Positions 16,648 to 25,827 of a stretch of DNA of 34,725 nt are shown piece by piece. Numbering within the stretch: the first letter of the stretch is position 1; every line of letters starts with the position of its first letter. The notes under the pieces were generated by a model, which worked only from the letters and a program-made list of their open reading frames with translations, was not told where the DNA came from and made no database searches. The stretch comes from JAZGGS01 sp963749485 (GTDB lineage Bacteria > Bacteroidota > Ignavibacteria > Ignavibacteriales > Ignavibacteriaceae). The stretch spans positions 1-34,725 of the forward strand of contig CAVVMV010000008.1 of NCBI GenBank assembly GCA_963749485.1. Reading direction: 5' to 3'. A program made the position numbers and the translations under genes.

Positions 16648-19242
16648 TTATTTAAGCAAAGTCATCTTACCAGTTTTTTGCCTGTATGAAACTTTAAGGT
16701 TGTATATATAAACTCCACTAGCAACATGGTTGCCGATTTCATTTTTGCCATCCCATTTGCTCAAATAATTTCCGGCAGGAAGAACTTCATTCACTAAAGT
16801 TTTAATAAGTCTTCCCTGCAAATCATAAATCTTTAACTCAGTTAATGAGTTAGTTAGATCGTAAGGAATTGTAAATGCAATTATTGTTGAAGGATTAAAA
16901 GGATTAGGATAATTGCTAACGAGTATTTCCGTTTGAGGAATCAGTAAATTATTTTCATCATTTTCAACTGAAGTTATTAAAGTTGCGCCATCCCCTCTTG
17001 ACGCTCCAGAAGTATCTGCAAGGTAAATGTTAACCCAATCAGGTCTTCCTGCTAACTGCAAATAGGTCTCATCCCATTCATCATCATTCAACCTTAAAAA
17101 ATCAAATGTTCTGTAATCATAGTAACTCATCATTGGTCCGGCAAAAGCAGTTAAATCTCCCTGATGATTTTTAGTTATAAAAACACCAAGATTTATGGGT
17201 CCCGTTCCAACGTGAGAAATTGCACCAATCACACTCCCGCCACAGTCAGTGGGAGTTGTATGTATATCAGCAACTATATGATCACTTTCCATAAGCCCTT
17301 CGTAACCCAGCTCACCGCTGGTTACATCATCATAATAAAGATCGGGATACCAGCCATCAAAAACCTCTCCACTCTGACCTGTTTCATAGAGCATATTTTG
17401 CAGGAATGAAACTTCATCAGAAGAAAATTGAATACCGGCAAGTTCCTTTTCACAAATTGATTGAAGTGTATCAGCAATTCCGTAAAACCTATTGAAGTAA
17501 TTAATTATCATCGTTTTTCTACCTGGATCAGGAAAATTTAAACTTGTAAAGTAAGATGAGGCTTCCGTACAAAGATTTTTCAGGTTTAAATAAAATTCAG
17601 GAAATGGTTCAACAAAACTATAGGGATATGAACAAATTGTTCCCCCCGTATAAGATTGTTTTGCATATAATAGATTATCGTGTCTTAATTCAGTCCAAGT
17701 TGATAGCTGAGTATTCATTTTTTGCTGCCAGAAGGCTGCTGTTTGCATAAACTCAGGTAAATTCGTTCTATCCTCTGGCGGATTTAACTGCCTGAAAGAA
17801 TTTAACCAGTAATTATAGATGGAGCTTTCCCAAAAAGCAGGATCGTAATGATCAATTAAATAGCGCAATGCAGCAAGGTTCGAGGCGTAGTGATACTCGT
17901 CTAACTCATCAATTAAAAGTTGAGCAGATGCACTGTTTCCTAAAGAGAAAAGAACATCGAGAGTTGATGGGAAAAGTCTACATATTTTATTCCCCATATA
18001 TGTTATTCTATCATAAACAACTGTTGCTGTAACGTATGAATCAATCACAAATCTTTGTCCAAACATTAAAAATGCAGATGCTGGTACTATGGAATCAGGA
18101 TTCATTGGATCGCTGTAAAGTATCTGCGAAAGGATTAACTGGTATGCAAACGCCTGGTTACTCAGTGTATCCTGGAATTCAACCATTTTAAGACTATCCA
18201 GCAACTGGTTAGCACTATCCAGAGAAACTGCTTGCTTTAAGTAGTCCAAATTTTCTAAGGTCACATTATCAGATTCACCAACAAAAAATTTAATAACATT
18301 ATCAATTTCCTGGTGTAATGGTTCCACTGCTGCAAGATCATAGAGTTCATCAATTAGCATAGCATCAATCGCTTGCCGCTGAACATCTTCGAATGACTGG
18401 GGCGGGCAAACAATGGAATCACTGATAGACTTTGTTAAATATAATTCAATTCTTCCAAACCACATCATTGTTTTAAAATATGGTTCCTGGTTAACTGCAA
18501 GAGGATCAGTAGGATCATAAACATAGTGCCCTCTTGGCTTAAACTGGCTCCAATCATATGATCTGCAATGACTTGAAAAAAGGATGTTAGTATCTGCTTC
18601 TTCTGCTTCAATCCAGCTAAGAACATCATTTACTAAAGCTGTATTTTCTGAGTAAAATGGAGATGTTGTTAGTTCCATTAAAATCATAGGAACCGTGATG
18701 TAAATATCAACATCCTTTAACATTGTCATCATTTCAGGAATTGATGAATACCTGTTGTGGAGTTGCTGCATTGAGCTACGCAGACCATTCAACAATTCAA
18801 TTAATTTTGTTTCAAGCAATCCAATTTCCACATCCTGTAAAATTCTATCATAAGAAACATGAAATGCATGTAAAATTGCATCTGTTGAAACAAAAACAGG
18901 AAGATCCTGATGAAAGATTTCTAAAATTGCTTGGCCAAAAGAGATTTTGTCTAATCTCTCACTTACCATAAACCCATGATCGTCGATTAGAGATTTTTCA
19001 TATTCTGTTAGATTGTAGTAAGCATCAATACTATCGAAGTAAAGTGCTTCATCATAATTTGTATTAATTTGATCGGTGAAAATACCGGCAGGATGCATTT
19101 GCAGAAGTTCAGCCGTGCTCATGTCCTGGTGCTGTTGAAGAAATTGAATGTAGTCTTCTATATTGAAGACTTGTGCACTTAGTGAACCATTTAATGCAGA
19201 AAAAAGAATTAAAACTGCAAAAGTAGATCGAAAGCGTCTCAT
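16648..19242 (-). CDS. Secreted DUF3160-like protein with T9SS sorting domain
   Basis: A large exported protein (864 residues) of unknown function. It starts with a signal peptide (MRRFRSTFAVLILFSALNGS, cut near the following SAQ). The main body matches the pattern of DUF3160, including LPVFVSTDAILHAFHVSYDR near residue 114 and long helical stretches. The last 90 residues form a T9SS type A sorting domain: YPNPFNPSTIIAFTIP, a LKIYDLQGRLIKTLV strand, and GVYIYNLKV near the end. The protein is therefore expected to cross the outer membrane by type IX secretion and be anchored or released. The start is certain: AGGAGG at 19248-19253 stands 5 nt before the ATG. It is a single-gene transcript, with a terminator on each side. 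No catalytic motif is visible to me. Confidence 0.78.
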   Translation of the reverse strand: MRRFRSTFAVLILFSALNGSLSAQVFNIEDYIQFLQQHQDMSTAELLQMHPAGIFTDQINTNYDEALYFDSIDAYYNLTEYEKSLIDDHGFMVSERLDKISFGQAILEIFHQDLPVFVSTDAILHAFHVSYDRILQDVEIGLLETKLIELLNGLRSSMQQLHNRYSSIPEMMTMLKDVDIYITVPMILMELTTSPFYSENTALVNDVLSWIEAEEADTNILFSSHCRSYDWSQFKPRGHYVYDPTDPLAVNQEPYFKTMMWFGRIELYLTKSISDSIVCPPQSFEDVQRQAIDAMLIDELYDLAAVEPLHQEIDNVIKFFVGESDNVTLENLDYLKQAVSLDSANQLLDSLKMVEFQDTLSNQAFAYQLILSQILYSDPMNPDSIVPASAFLMFGQRFVIDSYVTATVVYDRITYMGNKICRLFPSTLDVLFSLGNSASAQLLIDELDEYHYASNLAALRYLIDHYDPAFWESSIYNYWLNSFRQLNPPEDRTNLPEFMQTAAFWQQKMNTQLSTWTELRHDNLLYAKQSYTGGTICSYPYSFVEPFPEFYLNLKNLCTEASSYFTSLNFPDPGRKTMIINYFNRFYGIADTLQSICEKELAGIQFSSDEVSFLQNMLYETGQSGEVFDGWYPDLYYDDVTSGELGYEGLMESDHIVADIHTTPTDCGGSVIGAISHVGTGPINLGVFITKNHQGDLTAFAGPMMSYYDYRTFDFLRLNDDEWDETYLQLAGRPDWVNIYLADTSGASRGDGATLITSVENDENNLLIPQTEILVSNYPNPFNPSTIIAFTIPYDLTNSLTELKIYDLQGRLIKTLVNEVLPAGNYLSKWDGKNEIGNHVASGVYIYNLKVSYRQKTGKMTLLK

Positions 19243-19247
19243 AACTT

Positions 19248-19253
19248 CCTCCT
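19248..19253 (-). promoter_or_regulatory. Strong Shine-Dalgarno of the DUF3160 gene
   Basis: AGGAGG on the minus strand, 5 nt before the ATG at 19242. It is one of the two perfect ribosome sites seen in the window (the other precedes korB) and fixes the start of the secreted protein. Confidence 0.8.
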
Positions 19254-19310
19254 TTTTTGTGCAACTTATAAAACCCTTTTGCTAAATGCAATATTAAATA
19301 TTGTTAAGCA

Positions 19311-19343
19311 ATAAAAAAGCCTCGATAAAGATACCGAGGCTTT
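19311..19343 (-). terminator. Rho-independent terminator of the tRNA cluster
   Basis: Stem of 9 bp, 19316-19324 with 19335-19343 (AAAGCCTCG/CGAGGCTTT), and a 10-nt loop. On the minus strand it ends in a T tract at 19318-19311. It lies directly after tRNA-Glu, so it ends the four-tRNA transcript before the DUF3160 gene. Confidence 0.88.
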
Positions 19344-19345
19344 AG

Positions 19346-19417
19346 TGACCCCAAGGGGATTCGAACCCCTATTACCGCCGTGAAAGGGCGAGGTCCTAAC
19401 CATTAGACGATGGGGCC
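19346..19417 (-). tRNA. tRNA-Glu (TTC)
   Basis: Reverse-strand cloverleaf of 72 nt. The acceptor stem GGCCCCA pairs with TGGGGTC; the anticodon stem TCGCC/GGCGG holds loop CTTTCAC, anticodon TTC; the T arm is AGGGG-TTCGAAT-CCCCT. No CCA is encoded after the discriminator. It is the last tRNA of the cluster, just before the terminator. Confidence 0.96.
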
Positions 19418-19434
19418 TAATAAATAATTTTGTG

Positions 19435-19509
19435 GGTGAGCGATGGGGATTGAACCCACGACCTTCTGGGCCACAACCAGACGCTCTAACCAACTGAGCT
19501 ACGCCCACC
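19435..19509 (-). tRNA. tRNA-His (GTG)
   Basis: Reverse-strand cloverleaf with acceptor GTGGGCG/CGCTCAC and anticodon loop TTGTGGC on stem TCTGG/CCAGA, anticodon GTG. The extra 5' G (position -1) faces C73, the usual identity pair of histidine tRNA. CCA is not encoded. It lies 17 nt upstream of tRNA-Glu. Confidence 0.96.
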
Positions 19510-19517
19510 ATTTAGAA

Positions 19518-19634
19518 AAATACCAAATCACAAAAATCAAATTACAAATAAATTCCAATTACTAAAATCCAACGAATTCTGATTTGTAATTTGGTTATTG
19601 GAGCTTATTTGAATCTTGGAAATTGATATTTGCT
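19518..19634. repeat. Imperfect inverted repeat between tRNA-Arg and tRNA-His
   Basis: About 115 nt made of two imperfect arms around a GAATTC core at 19574-19579. The left arm has runs such as CAAATTACAAATAAATTCCAAT; the reverse complement of the right arm has CAAATAAGCTCCAATAACCAAA. By eye the arms match at roughly three positions in four, with small gaps. The biased composition (A/C-rich then T/G-rich) is that of dispersed palindromic elements of environmental bacteria. Transcribed, it would fold into a long hairpin in the tRNA precursor. Only one clear copy is in the window, so calling it a dispersed repeat is inference. Confidence 0.5.
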
Positions 19635-19642
19635 TTTTCCAC

Positions 19643-19719
19643 TGGTACGCCAGAGTGGACTCGAACCACTAACCTACAGCTTAGAAGGCTGTTGCTCTAT
19701 CCGGTTGAGCTACTGGCGC
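19643..19719 (-). tRNA. tRNA-Arg (TCT)
   Basis: Reverse-strand cloverleaf with acceptor GCGCCAG/CTGGCGT (first pair G-U), anticodon stem ACAGC/GCTGT and loop CTTCTAA, anticodon TCT, reading AGA and AGG codons. The T arm is AGTGG-TTCGAGT-CCACT. The 3' CCA is encoded at 19645-19643, unlike in the other three tRNAs here. Confidence 0.96.
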
Positions 19720-19807
19720 AACTAAGTTAAATTCTCAAATAACAATTAACTATCAAATCTAGAAATCAATACATTGTAATGAATTCTGCAACTTGATATT
19801 TATAGAG

Positions 19808-19882
19808 TCGGGGCGGCAGGATTCGAACCTGCGACCTCCTGCTCCCAAAGCAGGCGCGCTAACCGGACTACGCTACGCCCCG
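19808..19882 (-). tRNA. tRNA-Pro (TGG)
   Basis: Reverse-strand cloverleaf with acceptor CGGGGCG/CGCCCCG, anticodon stem CCTGC/GCAGG and loop TTTGGGA, anticodon TGG, and T arm GCAGG-TTCGAAT-CCTGC. It is the first gene of the leftward cluster; CCA is not encoded. Confidence 0.96.
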
Positions 19883-20119
19883 TAAAAACCATTATCTCAG
19901 TACATAAAGAGCAAAAATAATACTTATTACCTTTCAGCAATAAGCATTAAAAAATAGAAAGACAAATATATATTATAAATTTCTAATATCAAATAATTTG
20001 CCTAAAAATGCATTTTTTCTTATTTGAGTAAGCCAGTGGAACAGGAAATTATAATAGATTTTCAACTATTCATTTTGTTAGCTAAATTGAAAGTGATTTA
20101 TGAATTAAATTATTTCAGA

Positions 20120-21341
20120 ATGCTTTTTCCCTGGTTTATAGCTAAGAAGTTTATCTTCTCTAAAAAAGATTCCCGCTTTATAAATTTTATTTCAACAATT
20201 TCAGTTGTTGGAATTGCACTTGGAGTTGCAACGCTGATTATTGCACTTTCTGTTTTAAATGGATTCGAACAAACCATTACAAATAAAATTGTTGATTTCG
20301 ATTCTCATATAAAAATCACTTCTTATCGCAGCATCCTTCCTGATCATTCTAAAATATTACCACAATTAGAAGAAGATTTAAAAGATTTTTCACCAAGCAT
20401 AATACCTTTTGCATCAAAGCTGGTTATTGTAAGCAGTAAAAAACGAAAAGAAGGATTAAACCTGATTGGAATAGAAACGGATGGAGAAACTCCCGGGCTT
20501 ATCAGAAATATTACAAAAGGTGAATTTCTTTTAAAGGATGGAGATGAAAAATCAATTGTTATAGGACAGAGATTAGCCGATAAACTTTTTATAGATGTTG
20601 GCGATAAGATTACAGTTTTTGCTCTTAAAAATGATCGCATTCCTACACCTCAAGATTTGCCAAACATCGATAAGTTTACAGTGGCCGGAATATTTGAAAG
20701 CGGAATGGCAAAATACGATGATGCTTATGCTTACATCTCTTTGAAAGAAGCGCAGGAATTATTCAGCATTGGCGATAACATAACCGGTTATGATATTAAG
20801 CTTGGAACATTATCTAAAATTGATAGTCTTACAAGATATCTTGGAAAAAAACTTCGCTACCCACATGCAGTGCGATCAATTTACCAGGTACATAGAAATA
20901 TTTTTACATGGATTGAGTTACAGAAGGAACCTATCCCAATTGTGTTGGCTTTAATAATTCTTGTGGCTGTGTTTAATATAATCGGAACATTGTTGATGAT
21001 TGTTCTTGGAAAAAACAAACGCAGTAGGAATATTAAAATCCGTTGGCGCCAAGCGAAGACAGGTTGTACTAATATTTCTATTACAGGGAATTGTACTTGG
21101 TATTGTTGGAATTCTGTTAGGCAATGCGCTTGCAATTGTTTTGATGGAAATCCAGTTAAAGTTTAATGTAATAACACTCCCCTCCTCTGTTTATTTTATG
21201 TCCACCGTTCCAATTCTTTTGTCATTAAATACTTTTATACTTGTTTCGGTAATAACTTTTCTGCTTTGCATAACTGCATCAGTTATTCCAAGTTTTATTG
21301 CTTCCAGGATAAAACCAATATCTTCGTTGAGGTTTGGCTGA
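20120..21341 (+). CDS. LolC/LolE-like ABC transporter permease, one frameshift
   Basis: Inner-membrane FtsX-type permease of the LolCDE class, which releases lipoproteins to the carrier LolA. The ATG at 20120 gives the usual start (MLFPWFIAKKFIFSKKDSRF) followed by the first transmembrane segment with the signature GIALGVATLIIALSVLNGFE. A periplasmic domain of about 230 residues and three C-terminal membrane segments follow. An upstream TTG at 20024 would add 32 atypical residues. An extra G at 21008-21009 breaks the frame; removing it restores IVLEKTNAVGILKSVGAKRR, the cytoplasmic coupling region, and the C-terminus to 21341 (about 406 residues). The stop overlaps the next permease start by one base (TGATG). 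The two permeases and lolD form one operon. Confidence 0.88.
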
Positions 21342-22573
21342 TGAGTTTTGAATCATTTATAGCAAAGAGATATTTACTTTCTAAGCATAAGATTAATTTT
21401 ATAACAATTATTTCTTTTATTTCGATTACTGGAATTACTATTGGAGTTGCGGCGCTAATTGTCATCCTTTCTGTTTTCAACGGTTTCGGCAGTCTTGTAT
21501 CCGGTTTCCTTATAAACCTCGATCCGCATATTAGAATTGAAGCAACTTCTATTAAAGGCGAAGAAGGGATGAACAAAGTTCCGGATATTCTAAAAGAAAT
21601 TAAAGAAGTTGAATATTACTCTCCTTTTGTTGATGGCAAAGTGCTCGCTTATAATAAAGGAATAACGCAGGTTGTAAATCTTAAAGGAATAACCGGTGAT
21701 GCAGCAAAAAATCTTAACAAACTTGAAGAATCTATTTTATTTGGTAATGCTGATCTTAAAGATAAAGGAAGAACCGGAAGCATCGTTATCGGAATTCAAC
21801 TGGCTGACAGGATGCAGACACTTGAAGGTGATACTTTAACATTAATATCCCCAGTTGGTATTGAGCGTGCTTTAACTCAGCTATCTATGCCTCTTACAAG
21901 GCAATTCGTGGTTGGTGGAATTTTTAGTTCTGATAATAATGATTATGATGCAGCCTATATTTTTTCAAACCTTGTTTCAGCGCAGCAATTGCTTGGTTAT
22001 AAAAAATCTGTGCAGGGTTATGAAGCACGACTTGGTAATATTGATGATGCCTTCCGGGTTAAAGAAATTATTCAATCAAAATTAGATGAAGCAAATTTTA
22101 GCATAAACACCTGGTACGATTTTCACCAGGAATTATATTCCGTTATGCAGATAGAGAGATGGACAGCTTACATAATTCTTTCATTAATAATTGCTGTTGC
22201 AACTTTTAATATTCTTGGTTCACTTTCTATGTCTGTTATAGAAAAGAAAAGAGATATCGGCATAATGCGCGCGATGGGTGTAAATGAAAAATCAATTTTA
22301 AGAATATTTATGTTTGAAGGTTTGCTGATCGGTTTTATCGGAACTTTGCTGGGAGTTATAATTGGTTACATCATCTGTTATTTGCAGATTAAGTATAACC
22401 TTTACCCGCTTAATCCAGCACAGTATAAAGTTGATTCGCTCCCTTTGGAGATAAGAATTTCAGATTTCTTTTTTATAAGCGGTGCAGCGATGCTTCTTTC
22501 ATTTTTTGCATCACTTTATCCAGCTAAGCGCGCTGCAAAAGTAAATGCAATTGAAGCAATAAAATGGGAATAG
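21341..22573 (+). CDS. LolC/LolE-like ABC transporter permease, second subunit
   Basis: A 410-residue paralogue of the preceding permease, with an intact frame. The start MSFESFIAKRYLLSKHKINF leads into the first membrane helix and its signature GITIGVAALIVILSVFNGFG. The periplasmic domain runs to about residue 270. The coupling segment MSVIEKKRDIGIMRAMGVNE lies between membrane helices 2 and 3, and the protein ends with YPAKRAAKVNAIEAIKWE, the usual C-terminus of LolC/LolE. The ATG at 21341 overlaps the upstream stop. Two different permeases in tandem suggest a LolC-LolE heterodimer, as in Gammaproteobacteria, and not a LolF homodimer; which one binds LolA cannot be told here. Confidence 0.9.
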   Translation: MSFESFIAKRYLLSKHKINFITIISFISITGITIGVAALIVILSVFNGFGSLVSGFLINLDPHIRIEATSIKGEEGMNKVPDILKEIKEVEYYSPFVDGKVLAYNKGITQVVNLKGITGDAAKNLNKLEESILFGNADLKDKGRTGSIVIGIQLADRMQTLEGDTLTLISPVGIERALTQLSMPLTRQFVVGGIFSSDNNDYDAAYIFSNLVSAQQLLGYKKSVQGYEARLGNIDDAFRVKEIIQSKLDEANFSINTWYDFHQELYSVMQIERWTAYIILSLIIAVATFNILGSLSMSVIEKKRDIGIMRAMGVNEKSILRIFMFEGLLIGFIGTLLGVIIGYIICYLQIKYNLYPLNPAQYKVDSLPLEIRISDFFFISGAAMLLSFFASLYPAKRAAKVNAIEAIKWE

Positions 22574-22621
22574 TACAATTAAGAATTAAGAAGAATTTAG
22601 ATAAAGTATATAAATTACATT

Positions 22622-23311
22622 ATGAGTGAAGTTATTCTTAAAGCGGAAAATATTTATAAGTCATTTAAGACTGTTAAAAAAGTAAGTCTCGAAATTCTTA
22701 AAGGAATTTCTTTGGAAATTGAGCCGGAGAAAATTACAGTGATTGTTGGAGCAAGCGGGGCTGGTAAAAGTACTTTACTTCATCTGCTTGGAGCTTTAGA
22801 CAGACCTGATAGTGGTGAAGTTTTTTATGAAGATAAAAATATCTTCAATCTTTCTGATGAACGGCTTGCAAAATTCAGGAATGAGAATATTGGTTTTATT
22901 TTTCAATTCCATCATCTTTTGCCAGAATTTACAGCATTAGAAAATGTTGCAATTCCGCAGATGATAAACGGAACATCTTTAAAAGATGCTTCTGAAAAGA
23001 GTAAAGAACTGCTTGAAACTGTTGGTTTAAGTGAAAGAGCTGAACACAAACCTGCTGAACTTTCCGGCGGTGAACAGCAGAGAGTTGCAGTTGCAAGAGC
23101 TTTGGCAAATAATCCGCAGATTATTTTTGCCGATGAACCAACCGGAAATTTAGATTCTGCAAACAGCGATGCGATACATAAACTAATTGTTGAACTTAAG
23201 GAGAAGTACAACAAAACTTTTGTAATTGTTACACACAACCAGAACCTTGTAGAGCTTGCAGATAAAGTTTTTGAGATTAAGGATGGAAAAATTAATCCGA
23301 AGTCTTCCTAA
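22622..23311 (+). CDS. lolD: Lipoprotein-releasing ABC transporter ATP-binding protein
   Basis: ATPase of the LolCDE (MacB-type) family, 229 residues. Walker A is GASGAGKST (near residue 42), the Q-loop segment is FIFQFHHLLPEFTALENV, the ABC signature is LSGGEQQR, Walker B is IIFADEPTGNLDS and the H-loop His is in VTHN. The FHHLLPEFTALENV segment is characteristic of LolD. It starts 48 nt after the second permease and should drive lipoprotein release by both. The 3' end overlaps the convergent aminopeptidase gene by 4 nt. Confidence 0.93.
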   Translation: MSEVILKAENIYKSFKTVKKVSLEILKGISLEIEPEKITVIVGASGAGKSTLLHLLGALDRPDSGEVFYEDKNIFNLSDERLAKFRNENIGFIFQFHHLLPEFTALENVAIPQMINGTSLKDASEKSKELLETVGLSERAEHKPAELSGGEQQRVAVARALANNPQIIFADEPTGNLDSANSDAIHKLIVELKEKYNKTFVIVTHNQNLVELADKVFEIKDGKINPKSS

Positions 23312-24820
23312 TATTTCAGATTACCCAAATACTCAAACATTAACCTTACACCAAAGCCTGTCATATAAGTTTTAGTGTAGTTATTTAAATCGTGTGCTGT
23401 TGCGGGTCCTGCAATATCAATATGCGCCCAGGGAATATCTTTATCTACAAAATTTTCTAAAAATTTTGCAGCAGTAATAGCTCCAGCCCATTTCCCATCA
23501 TTTGCAACATCAGCAACTTTACTTTCGTTAGCTTTATGATACTCATCCCACATTGGCAATCGCCATACACGGTCGTAGGTATTTACTCCTGCATTGCGTA
23601 ATAGATCTTTTGCAAGTTCATCATTTTTTGTAAACAAACCAGCAGCATTTTGTCCTAATGCAACAACGCATGCGCCTGTTAAGTGTAGCAAAATCAATTA
23701 TTTCATCAGGTTTTAATTTAGAAGCATAATCGAGTGCATCTGCAAGTATCATTCTTCCTTCCGCATCGGTATGTCCAACTTCAATTGTTTTACCGGAAGC
23801 AGTTTTTACAACATCACCAACTCGCATTGCTTCACCCGAAATCATATTTTCTGCAGCGGGAATAATTCCAATTATTTCAACCGGCAGTTTAGCTTTGGAG
23901 GCAGCCAGCAAAGTGCCTGCAACAACTGCAGCGCCTGACATATCTCCTTTCATTTCTTTCATACCAGCAGGAGGTTTAACACAAATTCCGCCTGAATCGA
24001 AAGTAACACCTTTACCAACCAGCGCAACTTTTTTTAATTTACGTTTTTTACTTTTTACAGGCGGTTTATATTTTAAGATGATAAATCTTGGTTTGCTTGT
24101 ACTTCCCTTGCCCACTGCCAGCAAGCCGCCCATTTTTCTGCGCTTGCATTCTACTTCATCAAATACTGTTACCCTTACGCCTGTTCCTGCAAACATCGAT
24201 TTCACTTGCTTTGCAAGTTCAAAGGGTCTTAACGAAGATGCAGGTTCATTTTGAAGATCTTTAGTAAAGTTAACACCTTGCATTAAGTTGGTTGCGTTTT
24301 TAATTGCTGCTTTTAAAAGCTTTTCGTTATCAGCATAAAAGAAAACGGAAAGATCTTTTGGTTTGCTCTTATCCTCTTTGAATTTATCAAAAGTATAATT
24401 TCCTAGCAGCAGTCCTTCTGCAAATGTCTGGTAATAATAAAGTTCGCTGCTAAAATATTTTTTAACAGCTTTATAACCCGGAATAAATATATGAAGGTTT
24501 TTAAGTTCTTCTTTGCTTAAGTTTTTTATTAGCCCGGCAAGATGGTTACGGAAATAATCTGATGAGAATTTATCATCAACTTTAACTTTTGATAATATAA
24601 GTGCATCAGGTTTTCCTTCCGGTTTGGTAATTCTAATTTCAGAACCGTTCTTTACAAGGAAATTCTTTCTTTGAAGCTTTGATAGTTTTAAATGAAATAC
24701 TTTTTCAAGGCTGAAGAAACTTTTCTCAAGGTTTTTTTCATCAATCATGTATTTTAAACTGATTGATAAAGGTTTGTATAAAATCTTTTTTCCACCCGAT
24801 TTGATATTTAGCTTAAACAT
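23308..24820 (-). CDS. pepA: Leucyl aminopeptidase (M17), one frameshift
   Basis: Two-metal aminopeptidase that removes N-terminal residues from peptides in the cytoplasm; about 503 residues after correction. Active-site elements are VALVGKGVTFDSGGICVKP (metal-binding Lys and Asp), MKGDMSGAA and the GHTDAEGRMILADAL helix; the usual form is NTDAEGR, so Asn is replaced by His. An extra base near 23679-23685 breaks the frame; without it the protein reads DFATLTGACVVALGQNAAG, the normal family sequence. Open pieces are 24820-23621 and 23697-23308. The start at 24820 has AGGAG 4 nt upstream and is 1 nt after the nrnA stop, so the two genes are probably cotranscribed. Confidence 0.92.
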
Positions 24821-24821
24821 T

Positions 24822-25821
24822 TTACTCCTGAGAATCATTATTTATATAAAATTCAGCTCTTTCTAAAATTTTAGGAAGCATATCTTCCAACCTGGAATCG
24901 TGTAGCCTTACTCCTGCAGCGTTAGTATGCCCGCCGCCATTAAATTCTTTTGCTAATTTGTTAACAGGAATATTTCCCTTTGATCTGAAGACTGACTTTA
25001 AACCCATCCTTATGTTCGATGAACAGCATCCCAAGAACCACATTTTCCACTGTAAGAGAATATTCAACAATGTTATCTGTATCGCTTTCGATAGCATCAA
25101 CTTCTTCAAAATCATTTTGAGTAATTAACATATAGCTTATTCTGCCGTTACCAATCAGCTTCATCGAGCTTAAAGCTCTTCCAAAGATCTTTATTTTATT
25201 CAGTTTGTTTTCATCATAAATATTACCATAAATTTTAACAGGGTCCACATCGTACTCAAGCAAGTCTGCAATTATTCTATGCAGTTCCGAGTTTGTTCTT
25301 TCAAACCTGAATGAGCCGGTATCCGTCATTATAGCAGCGTAAAGAGGATTGGCAATTTCGCTGTTAAGCTCTGCAATGTTTGTCTGTTTTATAAAATCAT
25401 AAATAATATGTCCTGTTGCAGAATAATCGGTTCCAACAAAATGATGATCAAAAGCGTTTCCTGCATCCTGGTGATGATCGATGCAGATCTTAAGAGTGGT
25501 TGATTTCTCGAACGCTTCCTGCATACTTACAAGTCTGTCACCTTTGTTAAAATCAAGTGCTACAATAACATCCGATTTATCAAAAAGATGATCGTGTTTT
25601 TCTTTATCATATTTTTCAATTATATTTTCTGGATCTAAAAACCGAAGATTATAAGGCATCGCACTATGGTTGATAATTCTTACTTCCTTACCTAATTGTT
25701 TAAGAATATAATACATAGCTATTTCAGAACCGATTGCATCTGCATCCGGATTTACATGAGTGCTAAGTAAAAATGATTTATTCTCTGTAAGAATTTTTCC
25801 TAACTTCTTATAGTCTATCAT
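24822..25821 (-). CDS. DHH/DHHA1 phosphoesterase, NrnA-like, one frameshift
   Basis: Cytoplasmic DHH-family phosphoesterase of the NrnA type, which degrades short RNA oligonucleotides (nanoRNA) and can hydrolyse 3'-phosphoadenosine 5'-phosphate. Metal ligands are in STHVNPDADAIGSE (motif I), VIVALDFNKGDR (motif II), ICIDHHQDAGN (DHH-type motif III) and AIMTDTGSFRFERT (motif IV). The DHHA1 substrate motif GGGHTNAAG is at the C-terminal end. An extra base near 24988-24996 breaks the frame before DHHA1; removing it joins FKVSFRSKGNIPVNKLAKEF and gives about 332 residues. I chose ATG 25821 over TTG 25827. A hairpin stands 10 nt upstream. It is transcribed just before pepA. Confidence 0.88.
24825..24829 (-). 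promoter_or_regulatory. Shine-Dalgarno fixing the pepA start
   Basis: AGGAG on the minus strand, 4 nt before the ATG at 24820 and inside the last codons of nrnA. It selects 24820 over the in-frame ATG at 24838, which would overlap nrnA further. Confidence 0.65.
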
Positions 25822-25827
25822 GGTCAA

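Noticed and set aside
19266..19511. Small minus-strand open frame across the tRNA-Glu and tRNA-His genes
   Set aside because: It lies on two tRNA genes and a terminator and has no protein-like features.
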